A stretch of DNA of 64,000 nucleotides, from NCBI GenBank assembly GCA_016790225.1, contig JAEUOZ010000065.1, positions 54,889 through 118,888 of the forward strand, written 5' to 3'. Position numbers and translations under genes: made by a program. The DNA is from Rubrivivax sp. (lineage in GTDB: Bacteria; Pseudomonadota; Gammaproteobacteria; Burkholderiales; Burkholderiaceae). The notes below the pieces were generated by a model. The model searched no databases and was not told the origin of the DNA. It saw only the letters and a program-made list of their open reading frames with translations. This document shows positions 44,807-53,716 of this stretch, in pieces (the first letter of the stretch is position 1; every line of letters begins with the position of its first letter).

Positions 44807-47800
44807 ATGACGACTCTGTATGAATGGCTGGGTGGCGCTGGCGTGTGGAAGCAGGTGGTGGCCTCCGGTGCTGCCAGCGAGCTGCTCCAGGCCATGCAGC
44901 CTTTGCCGGATCTGCCGGCCGACGCCGCGGCCAGCCACGAAGGCTTGCTGCAGCTGGCCATCGTCAAGAACCCGCTCGGGCCCTTGTCGCTTTCGCTGAC
45001 GCTGCCGGCCGCGCCCCGCGCCTTTGCGCTCAGCCTGTCCGGCCCGCCCGGCCAGCGCACGGGCTTTCGGGTGGCGGTGGATCTGACGCAGGGCGGGTTG
45101 CAGCGCTCGGTGCTGTCCTTTCTGGAGAAACTGCCCGGCCTGTTGCTGCATCCGGCCGAGCGTGTGCTGGATGGCGGCCAGCAGGTCCTGCGCAGGGCTG
45201 CCGGCACGGTCAGCCTGGAGCATGAGGGCTTGTGGCTGGTCGTGTCGGGCGAGGCGGGTTCGCCGGTGCGCCTGAGCTTGTCCGCCGACAAGCTGCCGCC
45301 TGAGGGGTTGGTCAAGTTTTCGCTGAAGCCCTCCACGGTGATGCTGGCCGATACCGGCTTCGGCCTGGAGTTGCCTGAAGGGCTCTGGCTGGATGACAGC
45401 AGCGTCGGCCAGGCGCCAGGCACCTCGCTGGATGGGCAGTTGCAGCCGGTGCGCACGCCCGCGGATGACGCGGCCTGGCATGGGCTGGTCATCCGGCGTG
45501 TGCGCTTCTACCTGCCGCGTGGCGTGCCGCTGCTGGGTGGCCATGCGGTCGATGGCCACTTGCACGTGGGCCTGTCGCCGACGCCGGGTATCGATCTGGT
45601 GCTGCGCGCCGAGGTGCCGGCCGAGGGTGACCGGCCGCCGATGAAGGTGCTGATCGAGTGCCGCGACCCCGCAGCCACCGGCCTGGAAGGCCTGGTGCCC
45701 ACCTACGCGGAAATCGAGATGAGCCTGCCCTGGCCGCGCAAGCGGGACACCGTGGCAGGCATGGGCGCCTTCACGGTGGGCGGCGGCAAGCCGGTCAAGG
45801 CGCGGGCCCGGTTCGCGCGCGCAGCGGCCACGGCCCAGCAGCCGTTGGGCACCGTGATGAGCCTGGCGCTGGAAAGCCAGGGGCCGGACGGCCTTTTGCG
45901 TGTCGACAGCCAGAGCGGCGAGGCGGCGGCCAAGGTGGTGGTGGCCGCCGCCACCACGGCCAGCGCGCTGGCGGCCGATGGCGCGGGCCCGGCGCTGCAG
46001 ACGCTGCTGACGGCTGCGGTCGGGCTGAGCAGTTTTCTGCACAGTGGCAAGTTCGTGATCCACTCTGCGCAGCTGCTGGCCGAGCTTGACCCAGCGTCCC
46101 AGCGCTATGCGCTGCTGCTGGATTACAGCGTCGACGCGGTGGTCGATTCGCTGGGCTTCGGCCCGCTGCAGATCTCCATGAAGCGCGAGCGGCCGATGAA
46201 GCTGCGCGCGCGGGATGTGCGTCTGACGGTTGACCCCAGCCGCAGCGGCCTGGCCATGTTCGATCTGGACTTCCAGGCCAGCCGCATGGAAGTGGAAGAC
46301 CCGGGTGGCTGGCAGGTGGGCAATCTGCGCGACCTGTTCGATGTCACCGGCACGCGCGCCGGGCGGGGCTCGCAGTGGTTCGAGGTCGACTTGCGTTTCC
46401 GCATCGATCTTGGCCCGGTGCGGGTGAGCGGTGCCACGCTGCGTGCCACCTTCGATTGGCCGGGTGCGCCAAAGATCAGCCTGCGCGGGCTGGAGGCTGC
46501 GGTGCAGCTGCAGCCCTTGATCAAAGGGCAGGGCGGCGTGCAGCTCAGCGATGGCGGTTTCAGCGCGTCCCTGGCGGTGACGCTGGTGCCGCTGGGCCTG
46601 GGCGCGCAGGGCGACATCACCGTGCAGCGGCCCATGGTCAAGCTGGGCCTGGGTGTGGAGTTTCCCGGGCCGCTGCCGCTGGCCAACAGCGGGCTGGCGC
46701 TGTATGCGCTGGGCGGCGTGTTTGCCGCCAACGGCCAGCCGCGGCCGCCAGCCGCAGGGGCTGATCCGGTGCAGCACCAGCTCGACTGGGACCCCTATGC
46801 CAAGGACGCCTTCGTCCCGGCATCGGCCTTCAGCTTCGGCCTGGAGGCGGTGATCGGCACGGCGCCCGACATGGGCTTCTCGTTCAGCGCCCGTGCGGGC
46901 ATCTTCATCCGCACGCCCGAGGTGGCCGTGCGTGGCTCGCTCAGCGGCCGGGTGATGGGGCCGCGCGTGGGCCTGGCGCGCTCATCAGGTGCGGAGCTGG
47001 GCGTGCGCGCCCGCGGCGTGGTGGTCATCGACCCGCAGGACGCGGTGATGGTGGCGGTGGAGGGCCGCTACAGCATTCCATCCGTGCTGGATGTTCGCGT
47101 GCCCTTCGCGGCGCGCTTTCCGGTGACGGCGGCGCAGCTGAACCAGTGGTATGTGCACCTGGGGGCTGATGGTCACAACGCGCCCGGCGAGGGCCGGCAG
47201 ATGGGCCCGGTGCGCATGGTGCTCCTGCCAGGCATCCTGGACCAGGGCGCCGACGGCTATCTCATGTTGCGCGGCAACGGCATCACCGCCTGGCCGCGTG
47301 GCAAGCCCGGCGCTGACTACAAGGGCTTCATCTGCGCCTTCGGCGCGGGGTTCACGGCCGTGTGGGGGCTCAAGCCCATCGTGTGGGCGGAGATCCACGC
47401 CCGCGCCGATGTGCTGCTGGCCACTTCGCCGCTCACGCTGGCCGGGCGTGCGCAAGTGGGCGGCAGTCTGCACGTCACGATCTTCTCTGTCGGCGTCGAG
47501 GCGTCGCTGGAGATGCTTGCGGTGCAAGGGCATCCGGCCTGGATCAAGGCCGAGGTCTGCGGCCACATCGAGCTGCTGTTCACGACCATCCGCCGCTGTG
47601 TGCGTTTGGAGATCGGCAGCCGCTTCGTGCCGCAGCCCCCCGCGCCGGCCAGCTCGCCGCTGGCGGGGCCGCAGCACCTGGTGGATGACCGCTACCAGGT
47701 CGTCGCCGAATTGGGCGCCACGCGCGAGGAGGCCGCGGCCGCGCCGGCGGTCTGGCCCGACGCCATCCCGCTGCTGGTCTTCGGCACGGCGCCGCAGCTG

Positions 47801-50101
47801 GCGGGCCTGGCGGCGCCGCAGTTTCCGGCTGCCGCGAGCGATCCTGATGGCCCGCGTGCCGCACCCCAGGGCGACGAGAACCTGCGCTACGAGTGGCGCT
47901 TCACCGGATTGGAGCTCACAGACGTCACCGATGCCGCCAACCCGCAGCCCGTCCCGGGCCCCTTGAGCAGCGCCTGGCTGAAGGCCAAGTTCGACGCGCC
48001 GAATGTCCGCGCGCAGCCGGCCGAGCTGGCCCTGCTGACACCCGATGCCGGGATGTGGCTCAGCGCCTTGAGCCAGGCTGGCAGCGGCCTGCCGCATCAG
48101 CCGCTGCAGCAGCTGGCAGAGGTCTGCCGGCGGTCGGTGGAGGCCCGGATCGGCGTGGCCGTGGGCCACGCTGCCAGCCCCTGGGGCGCAGAAGGTGACG
48201 TGCTGCTGCCGCCCGACCCCGTCAGCACGGATCCACTGCAAAGCCAGCCCCGCGTGCTGCTGCGCTCACGTTTCGGTGCGCCGGCTCTGGCGCGTCCGCC
48301 CCGCCTGGACGAGCGCTGGGCGGCTGGGCAGTCGCTTCCGATGCTGCTGCGTTCACCGGCCCGGGTGGCGCTGGATCCGAGTTTTGCCGTGCAGGACGTC
48401 GCCTTGCGCGAGGCCTTTGATCCGGGTGGCCTGCTGCCGCTGAGCGCCCGGCTGGCCGAGCAGCAGCGCTTCAACCGCATGAGCCCGCGCCAGCAGCTGG
48501 AGTTTGAAGCCTTCGAGCCCCTCACCCGCATCCGCCTGTGGCTGCTGTGGCCGGGCCCGCTGCCCGCGCCGCTGCAGGCGGATGCCTCGTCCATCCGGGT
48601 GAGCGACGAGCACGGCCAGACCTGGGCGATCGTCGAGCGCCATGCGCTGGCCGATGGCGCCGAAGCCCTTGCCTGGGCACCACCGCTGGACCAGCGCACG
48701 CGCGCCTTCCAGGTGGACCACCCGTTGACGCAACGCTGGTGCGTGCTGGCCGTCGAAGGCCTGACCGACAGCGCGCGCCAGGCAGCCGAAGCGCAGAACC
48801 AGGCCTTGCGCGACGAAGCCGAGCGCCAGCGCACGGCGAACGCGCAAGGGCCTGCCACCACCGCGGTGCCCAATGCGCCTGGGCGCTGCGTGCTGCTGCC
48901 CGGGCGCGTCTATGAGCTCAGGGCGCGACTGCACTGGAAGGCCGTCCTGAAATGCCTGGACGAGGGCACCGAGAAGCAATCGGTCCGCGAAGGCGATGCC
49001 GAGCACCGCTGGTACTGGCGCACGGCGGCGGTGGCCACGGCCGGCAATACGCCGGCGGATACCTTCAGGCTGCTCACGCTGCGCCCCTGGCAGCAGAGTT
49101 TTGCGCCGCAGATGATCCAGCGCCACGTGCGCGGCTTCGAGCCCGCCCAGAGCGTGTGGGACCGATTTGCCAACGATCCGGCGAGCGTGCATTTCGGCGT
49201 GTCCCATGTGGGCGCCTTGCTCGATGCCTATGGGCTGGAGGCCTGGGTGCGGGTGCGCCGGGTGGATGTGCCGGCCGTGCCCGACATCGTGAAGAAGCCC
49301 AAATGGACCTGGGCAACCCAGGCTGTGTGGATGGGTGAAGCCGAGGCTCTGCGGGCCGCCGCAGCGGCCGCCTCTCCCTGCGCGCTGCCGCAGCAGCAGG
49401 CCAGCGCCACGGTGACGCTGAAGCTGGGCGTCAGGGCCACCTACGAGCTGGGCCTCGAGGTGCAGCGCAAGGGCGCGCCGCTGTCGGGGCCGGGCGGTAC
49501 CTGGATCAGCGGTGTCACCTTCAGCACCTCGCGTTGGCGCGATGCCCGCGAGATGATGGTGGCCTGCGGATTCGGCACCGGCGGGCCGGCCTGGCCCATC
49601 GGGCGTGCCTTGGGCGACGTCGCGCTGCGTGATGCGCAAGGCCTGCAGCCTCAACAAGCGCTGGGCAGTGACGCGGCCCTGCAGCAATGGCTGGCTGCCC
49701 AGTCCATGGACGGCTGGCCTGCGCCCGATCAGCCGCGCATCAGCCAGCTCTGGCGCCAGGCCGCTGATGGCAGCTGGCAGTGGAGGGGTGTCTGGCTGGA
49801 GAGCCCCGAGCCACTGCAGCGCCCCGGCCGCACGGCGCTGGGCGCCTGGGCGCTGCGCAGCGGCAACCGCACCCAGGAGAACCCCTTCGACATCCAGCTC
49901 AGCGACAGCGCCGGCACCCGCTGGCTGCTGGCGAGCTCGGTGCCCCTGGCCTTGCAGAGCGTGCGCATCGGTGTGCGCTGGGTCAACCCGCGCCTGCGCA
50001 TGACGCTGCTGGATCAGGCCAGCCCGGGCGTGGCGCCGGTGCCGCGCACCGGCTGGCTGGAACTGGCGATGCAACCCACCTTCGTGCTGGAGGCGCTATG
50101 A
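44807..50101 (+). CDS. Giant protein of unknown function (1764 aa), coupled to the next gene
   Basis: The ATG at 44807 follows GGAGGA. The product has no signal peptide, no membrane segments and no enzymatic motif I recognise. Long stretches look beta-rich, for example VQLSDGGFSASLAVTLVPLG and FSFGLEAVIGTAPDMGFSFS, with repeated themes of amphipathic strands up to about residue 950. The rest is rich in Trp, Pro and Gln. Layout is reminiscent of DUF6603-type proteins, but I could not verify this. It overlaps the next start in ATGA, so the two are translated together. Confidence 0.85.
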   Translation: MTTLYEWLGGAGVWKQVVASGAASELLQAMQPLPDLPADAAASHEGLLQLAIVKNPLGPLSLSLTLPAAPRAFALSLSGPPGQRTGFRVAVDLTQGGLQRSVLSFLEKLPGLLLHPAERVLDGGQQVLRRAAGTVSLEHEGLWLVVSGEAGSPVRLSLSADKLPPEGLVKFSLKPSTVMLADTGFGLELPEGLWLDDSSVGQAPGTSLDGQLQPVRTPADDAAWHGLVIRRVRFYLPRGVPLLGGHAVDGHLHVGLSPTPGIDLVLRAEVPAEGDRPPMKVLIECRDPAATGLEGLVPTYAEIEMSLPWPRKRDTVAGMGAFTVGGGKPVKARARFARAAATAQQPLGTVMSLALESQGPDGLLRVDSQSGEAAAKVVVAAATTASALAADGAGPALQTLLTAAVGLSSFLHSGKFVIHSAQLLAELDPASQRYALLLDYSVDAVVDSLGFGPLQISMKRERPMKLRARDVRLTVDPSRSGLAMFDLDFQASRMEVEDPGGWQVGNLRDLFDVTGTRAGRGSQWFEVDLRFRIDLGPVRVSGATLRATFDWPGAPKISLRGLEAAVQLQPLIKGQGGVQLSDGGFSASLAVTLVPLGLGAQGDITVQRPMVKLGLGVEFPGPLPLANSGLALYALGGVFAANGQPRPPAAGADPVQHQLDWDPYAKDAFVPASAFSFGLEAVIGTAPDMGFSFSARAGIFIRTPEVAVRGSLSGRVMGPRVGLARSSGAELGVRARGVVVIDPQDAVMVAVEGRYSIPSVLDVRVPFAARFPVTAAQLNQWYVHLGADGHNAPGEGRQMGPVRMVLLPGILDQGADGYLMLRGNGITAWPRGKPGADYKGFICAFGAGFTAVWGLKPIVWAEIHARADVLLATSPLTLAGRAQVGGSLHVTIFSVGVEASLEMLAVQGHPAWIKAEVCGHIELLFTTIRRCVRLEIGSRFVPQPPAPASSPLAGPQHLVDDRYQVVAELGATREEAAAAPAVWPDAIPLLVFGTAPQLAGLAAPQFPAAASDPDGPRAAPQGDENLRYEWRFTGLELTDVTDAANPQPVPGPLSSAWLKAKFDAPNVRAQPAELALLTPDAGMWLSALSQAGSGLPHQPLQQLAEVCRRSVEARIGVAVGHAASPWGAEGDVLLPPDPVSTDPLQSQPRVLLRSRFGAPALARPPRLDERWAAGQSLPMLLRSPARVALDPSFAVQDVALREAFDPGGLLPLSARLAEQQRFNRMSPRQQLEFEAFEPLTRIRLWLLWPGPLPAPLQADASSIRVSDEHGQTWAIVERHALADGAEALAWAPPLDQRTRAFQVDHPLTQRWCVLAVEGLTDSARQAAEAQNQALRDEAERQRTANAQGPATTAVPNAPGRCVLLPGRVYELRARLHWKAVLKCLDEGTEKQSVREGDAEHRWYWRTAAVATAGNTPADTFRLLTLRPWQQSFAPQMIQRHVRGFEPAQSVWDRFANDPASVHFGVSHVGALLDAYGLEAWVRVRRVDVPAVPDIVKKPKWTWATQAVWMGEAEALRAAAAAASPCALPQQQASATVTLKLGVRATYELGLEVQRKGAPLSGPGGTWISGVTFSTSRWRDAREMMVACGFGTGGPAWPIGRALGDVALRDAQGLQPQQALGSDAALQQWLAAQSMDGWPAPDQPRISQLWRQAADGSWQWRGVWLESPEPLQRPGRTALGAWALRSGNRTQENPFDIQLSDSAGTRWLLASSVPLALQSVRIGVRWVNPRLRMTLLDQASPGVAPVPRTGWLELAMQPTFVLEAL

Positions 50102-53100
50102 CGACCGCGCTGGCCCATCCTTCCCGCCTGCGCCTGCTGGCGGGCTTTCACACGGGTGACGATCCCGATCTGCCGCCCGGCACGCACCTGCGCTGGCTGG
50201 CCGATCCCGCCCTCGGGCTGCCCTTGTCGCCCTTGGATGTCTGGCGCATCGACGCGCGCCCGGTGGCGCTGGATCCCGGCTTGCTGGGGTGGTTTGCGCC
50301 GGATGGCCAGGCCCTGTCACCCGGCGATCTGGCCGCGCAGGGCGGGGCCACGGTGATGTTGGCCAAGGCCATCGAGCCCTGGCCACTGACCTTGGGCCTG
50401 GAAGCGCGCGCCAGCCATGGCCAGCCGGTGCAGATGCGGCTGCTCAGCCCGACCGGCCTGCGTGAGATTGCCCGGCGCAGCGCCTCGCCATGCACGCTGG
50501 CGCTCACGGCGCCGGCGCACCTGCATCTGAGCGGGCGCCATCGCACCGAGTTGCGTGGCTGGCAGGTCGGCCGGGTGGATGTCTTCAAGGCCCTGGAAGG
50601 CCGGGCGGCGGACATGCGCCTGGGCCCGCCGGTGGACGAGGCAGCCTGGCACACGGGTGGCCTGGGTGAGGCCGAAGCCTGGCGGCGCGTGGAAGCCGGC
50701 GCACCCCTGCAGGAACCCTGGATCGACCGGCCGGAAGCCCCGCCACAGCCGCTGCAGCCAGCCGATGAGGTGAGCCGTTTGATGGAGCTGGTGCCGCCGT
50801 GGCGGCAGCGCTGTCGTGAGCTGCTGGACGATCCGGCCACGCCACCACGCGATCGTGTGGAGACGCATGAATGGACCGCTGGTGTGCGGGCCAACGGGCG
50901 CGCACGCCCCTGGCAGCACATCAGCGGCCCGGCGCTGGAGACCCTGCACGCCGCGGCGCTGGATACGGGCCTCGCGCGCTGGCTGGGCCTGATGGGCCAC
51001 CTGCCCAGTGTGCCGCGCACCCGCGACGACAGCGGCCGCGAAGTCGGCGAGGCCTTGCTGATGGCCGGCGTCTTTGCCGAGCGGTTCGACCCCGCCACGG
51101 TGCCGGACGAACTGGAGCAGTCGCTGCTGGCCAGGCGTCTTCGTGATGACCCGCGACTGGCTGCTGTAGTGGAACGTTTGCCAGAGCACGGCATGCGCGC
51201 GCGCCTGCAGCTCGCGCTGGCGCTCAATGCGCCGCTGCCGGACCGCCCGCTGGCACCTGCGCCGCAGGCCGATGTGGCGCAGTGGCAGCGCGTGGACGAG
51301 GCCGATGCCGATGCGGGATCGGGACATTTCTCGCGCCGCCTGCTGCTGCCGGAGCCTCCCTCGGCTGCGCTGCTCGGCGTGGCGGTGCTGCAGGAGGGCC
51401 AATGGGTCCCGCGCCACGAAAGGTCCGCGGCGCTGCCAGCGCGCTCGCGCGTGCGCCTGCCCGGCAGCCTGCAGGCCGCCAGCCGCCAGCGCCTGGGTGG
51501 CGGGGCCTTTGCGATGGTGGACGAGAGCGGTCTGCCGGGCGATGGCGCGCCCTGGCCCTGCCGCATCGTGCTGGGTGATCTGTTCGGCCGTTATGGCCCG
51601 GCCGTGGACGGCTTGCTGGAGCCGCCGCCTCGGCCGCCCGTGCCGGTGCCGGCCCTGCGTGCCTCGCTGCGCCGTGAATGGCCGCGTGGGCCGGACAGAC
51701 CCGAAGACGATGAGGGCGCGGACGAGCGCCCGCCGCCCGAGCCGCAGCCTCTGGCTGATCCGCTGTGGTGGGCCGAAGGCGAAGTGCCCGGCCCGCAGGA
51801 ACTGCCCGCGGGCGCCTGGCCGGTGGCCCTTTGGGAGTGGGCGCTGGATGGCGTGCAGCTGCCGGAAGGTCCCCAGCCGGTGCCCTTGCCCGGGGTGCGC
51901 TGGGAGCGGCAGATGCCCGTAACGCCGGCGTCGCCGATGCAGGCCGTCACCAGCACGCTGGCCTTGCGCTTCATCGACAGCCAGGGCCGCATCGGCGAAT
52001 GGGCGCAGGTGCGTGAACGCTGGGTCGATGGCCGGCTGCCCGCCGTACCCGTGGTCGGGCAAGGCCTGTGCTGGACATCGGTGCCGGGCAGTGCGCCCGA
52101 GGTGGTGCTGCGCTTGAGCGTGCCGGCCCCACAAGCCGACGCCGGCCCGGCCGTGCGTTGCCGCGTCTACTGGGGTGATCCGGCGTCCTTGGGCGTCGCG
52201 TCCCAGGCCCCGGACGGCACACCGCGTTCCCGTGCCGAGATCGGCCGCCTGAGCGCGGCGCTGCCGCCGGAGCTCAGTGCCCGCCGCGATGCCTTCCGCC
52301 TGGCCTTGCCTGAGCCCGTCGCCCCCGGGGCTGACGGCCGCTGCAGCCTGAGCTTGACGCTCCCGCGGGCCTTGCAGACAGTGCAGATGCTGCGCATCGT
52401 GCCGGTCTCCGACAGCGGCCAGGAGCCGAGCTTCGCGCAGTGCCCGATGCTGCCGGTGGCCGTGCCCACGGACCGCCGCCCCCCGGCGCCGCGGGTCCAG
52501 GCCCAGGTGGTGCCGGACACCGGCGAGCTCAGGGTGCGCATCCTGGCCGAAGGGCTGGACCGGGTGGCCTTGCAGGCTGACGAGCCCGGCTGCCTGCAGG
52601 CCGATCCACCGCCCGGCACGGCATTGCCGCGCTGGCGCCTGCGCATGGCTTCCGGGGCCGTGCCACAAGCCTTCTACGCCCGCATCCTGGCCGAAGGCGA
52701 GCTGCGCTGGAGCGAAGCCGATCAGGCCTTCGCGGCCGACTGGAGCCAGGCACGTGAGCCTGCAGGCTGGCCGGCCTACGTGCCGCTCACACTGTGGGCC
52801 GAAGTGGCCATGCCACCCGAGCGCCGTCTGCCGCAAGGCGTGCTGCCCGAGCCCTGGCCGGCAGGCGCGATCCAGATGGAATCGGCCGCCGCCCTGCAGG
52901 ACAGCCCGCGCCCCTACAGCGAGTGCTCGGCGCCTGCGCGGGCCATCCACGTGCCGGCAGCGCTGCCGGCGCTGGACCCAGCCGGCATCCAGGCCACCAG
53001 CAGCCCGGTGGCGCCCGATGAGTGGAGCCTGTCGCTGGACATCCAGGGTCCCGCCTTGCATGCCATGGCGCTGGGCCCCTGTCGCGTGGAAGCGGCGCAG

Positions 53101-53280
53101 GCCGCGGCGCAGGGCAATTGGCAGGCGCTGCGATTGCCTGCAGACGGTGCGCTGGTTCAGGGCCGTCTGCAGACCGCCGTGACTGTGCAAGGCGAATTGC
53201 CGGCACGCCTGTGGCTCAGGCTCATCGATCCCCTGGGCACCGCGCAAGCGGCGCTGGAGGTGGACGTCGTGGCCCTGTGA
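50098..53280 (+). CDS. Large protein of unknown function (1060 aa), partner of the preceding gene
   Basis: The ATG overlaps the stop of the previous gene by 4 bp. The N-terminus reads LLAGFHTGDDPDLPPGTHLRW, then LGLPLSPLDVWRIDARP. A Pro/acidic linker near residues 540-565 (GPDRPEDDEGADERPPPEP) separates two halves. No signal peptide, membrane segment or catalytic motif is evident. The C-terminal part has fibronectin-like beta composition. Function unknown; linked to the first giant by translation. Confidence 0.85.
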   Translation: MTTALAHPSRLRLLAGFHTGDDPDLPPGTHLRWLADPALGLPLSPLDVWRIDARPVALDPGLLGWFAPDGQALSPGDLAAQGGATVMLAKAIEPWPLTLGLEARASHGQPVQMRLLSPTGLREIARRSASPCTLALTAPAHLHLSGRHRTELRGWQVGRVDVFKALEGRAADMRLGPPVDEAAWHTGGLGEAEAWRRVEAGAPLQEPWIDRPEAPPQPLQPADEVSRLMELVPPWRQRCRELLDDPATPPRDRVETHEWTAGVRANGRARPWQHISGPALETLHAAALDTGLARWLGLMGHLPSVPRTRDDSGREVGEALLMAGVFAERFDPATVPDELEQSLLARRLRDDPRLAAVVERLPEHGMRARLQLALALNAPLPDRPLAPAPQADVAQWQRVDEADADAGSGHFSRRLLLPEPPSAALLGVAVLQEGQWVPRHERSAALPARSRVRLPGSLQAASRQRLGGGAFAMVDESGLPGDGAPWPCRIVLGDLFGRYGPAVDGLLEPPPRPPVPVPALRASLRREWPRGPDRPEDDEGADERPPPEPQPLADPLWWAEGEVPGPQELPAGAWPVALWEWALDGVQLPEGPQPVPLPGVRWERQMPVTPASPMQAVTSTLALRFIDSQGRIGEWAQVRERWVDGRLPAVPVVGQGLCWTSVPGSAPEVVLRLSVPAPQADAGPAVRCRVYWGDPASLGVASQAPDGTPRSRAEIGRLSAALPPELSARRDAFRLALPEPVAPGADGRCSLSLTLPRALQTVQMLRIVPVSDSGQEPSFAQCPMLPVAVPTDRRPPAPRVQAQVVPDTGELRVRILAEGLDRVALQADEPGCLQADPPPGTALPRWRLRMASGAVPQAFYARILAEGELRWSEADQAFAADWSQAREPAGWPAYVPLTLWAEVAMPPERRLPQGVLPEPWPAGAIQMESAAALQDSPRPYSECSAPARAIHVPAALPALDPAGIQATSSPVAPDEWSLSLDIQGPALHAMALGPCRVEAAQAAAQGNWQALRLPADGALVQGRLQTAVTVQGELPARLWLRLIDPLGTAQAALEVDVVAL

Positions 53281-53350
53281 GCGTGGGCTTGATCCGGGCC
53301 CGCGGCCGCCCCGAGAGCTATGCTGCTGCCTCCCCACCTCGGAGCCTGCG

Positions 53351-53716
53351 ATGGATCTCGATGAGAAGGGCCTGGCCACGCGCCGGGCGGTGCTGGGCGA
53401 TGCCTATGTGGATGCCTCGCTGGCCAAGGCCACGGCCTTCACGGCGCCGTTCCAGGAGCTGGTGACGCGCCACGCCTGGGGCAACACCTGGCAGCGGCCC
53501 GGCCTGGATCTGCGCACGCGCAGCATCGCCACGGTGTCGATGCTGGTGGCGCTGGGGCGCATGCATGAACTGAAGGTGCATGTGCGGGGCGCTCTGAACA
53601 ACGGCGTGACACCGCAGGAGCTGCAGGAGATCTTCCTGCATGCCAGCGTCTATTGCGGGTTTCCGGCGGCGCTGGATGCCTTCAGGGCCGCGGCAGAGGT
53701 GATCGATCCGGCCTGA
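53351..53716 (+). CDS. Carboxymuconolactone decarboxylase family protein
   Basis: The 121-residue protein closely fits PcaC-like decarboxylases: RHAWGNTWQRPGLDLRTRS, IATVSMLVALGRMHELKVHV, and EIFLHASVYCGFPAALDAFR with the family Cys/His region. The classic reaction converts 4-carboxymuconolactone in protocatechuate degradation; no other pca genes are nearby. Its last 67 bp overlap the 3' end of the convergent helicase gene. Confidence 0.9.
   Translation: MDLDEKGLATRRAVLGDAYVDASLAKATAFTAPFQELVTRHAWGNTWQRPGLDLRTRSIATVSMLVALGRMHELKVHVRGALNNGVTPQELQEIFLHASVYCGFPAALDAFRAAAEVIDPA

Noticed and set aside
43757..46777. A 1006-codon minus-strand open frame
   Set aside because: It lies antisense to the DUF4345 gene and the giant gene and in a shifted frame over the cupredoxin. 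Its His/Gln/Arg-rich composition is typical of shadow frames.
50317..53379. A 1020-codon minus-strand open frame
   Set aside because: It is the shadow of the 1060-aa gene. The plus-strand frame has a coupled start, and this one has none of the signs of a gene.
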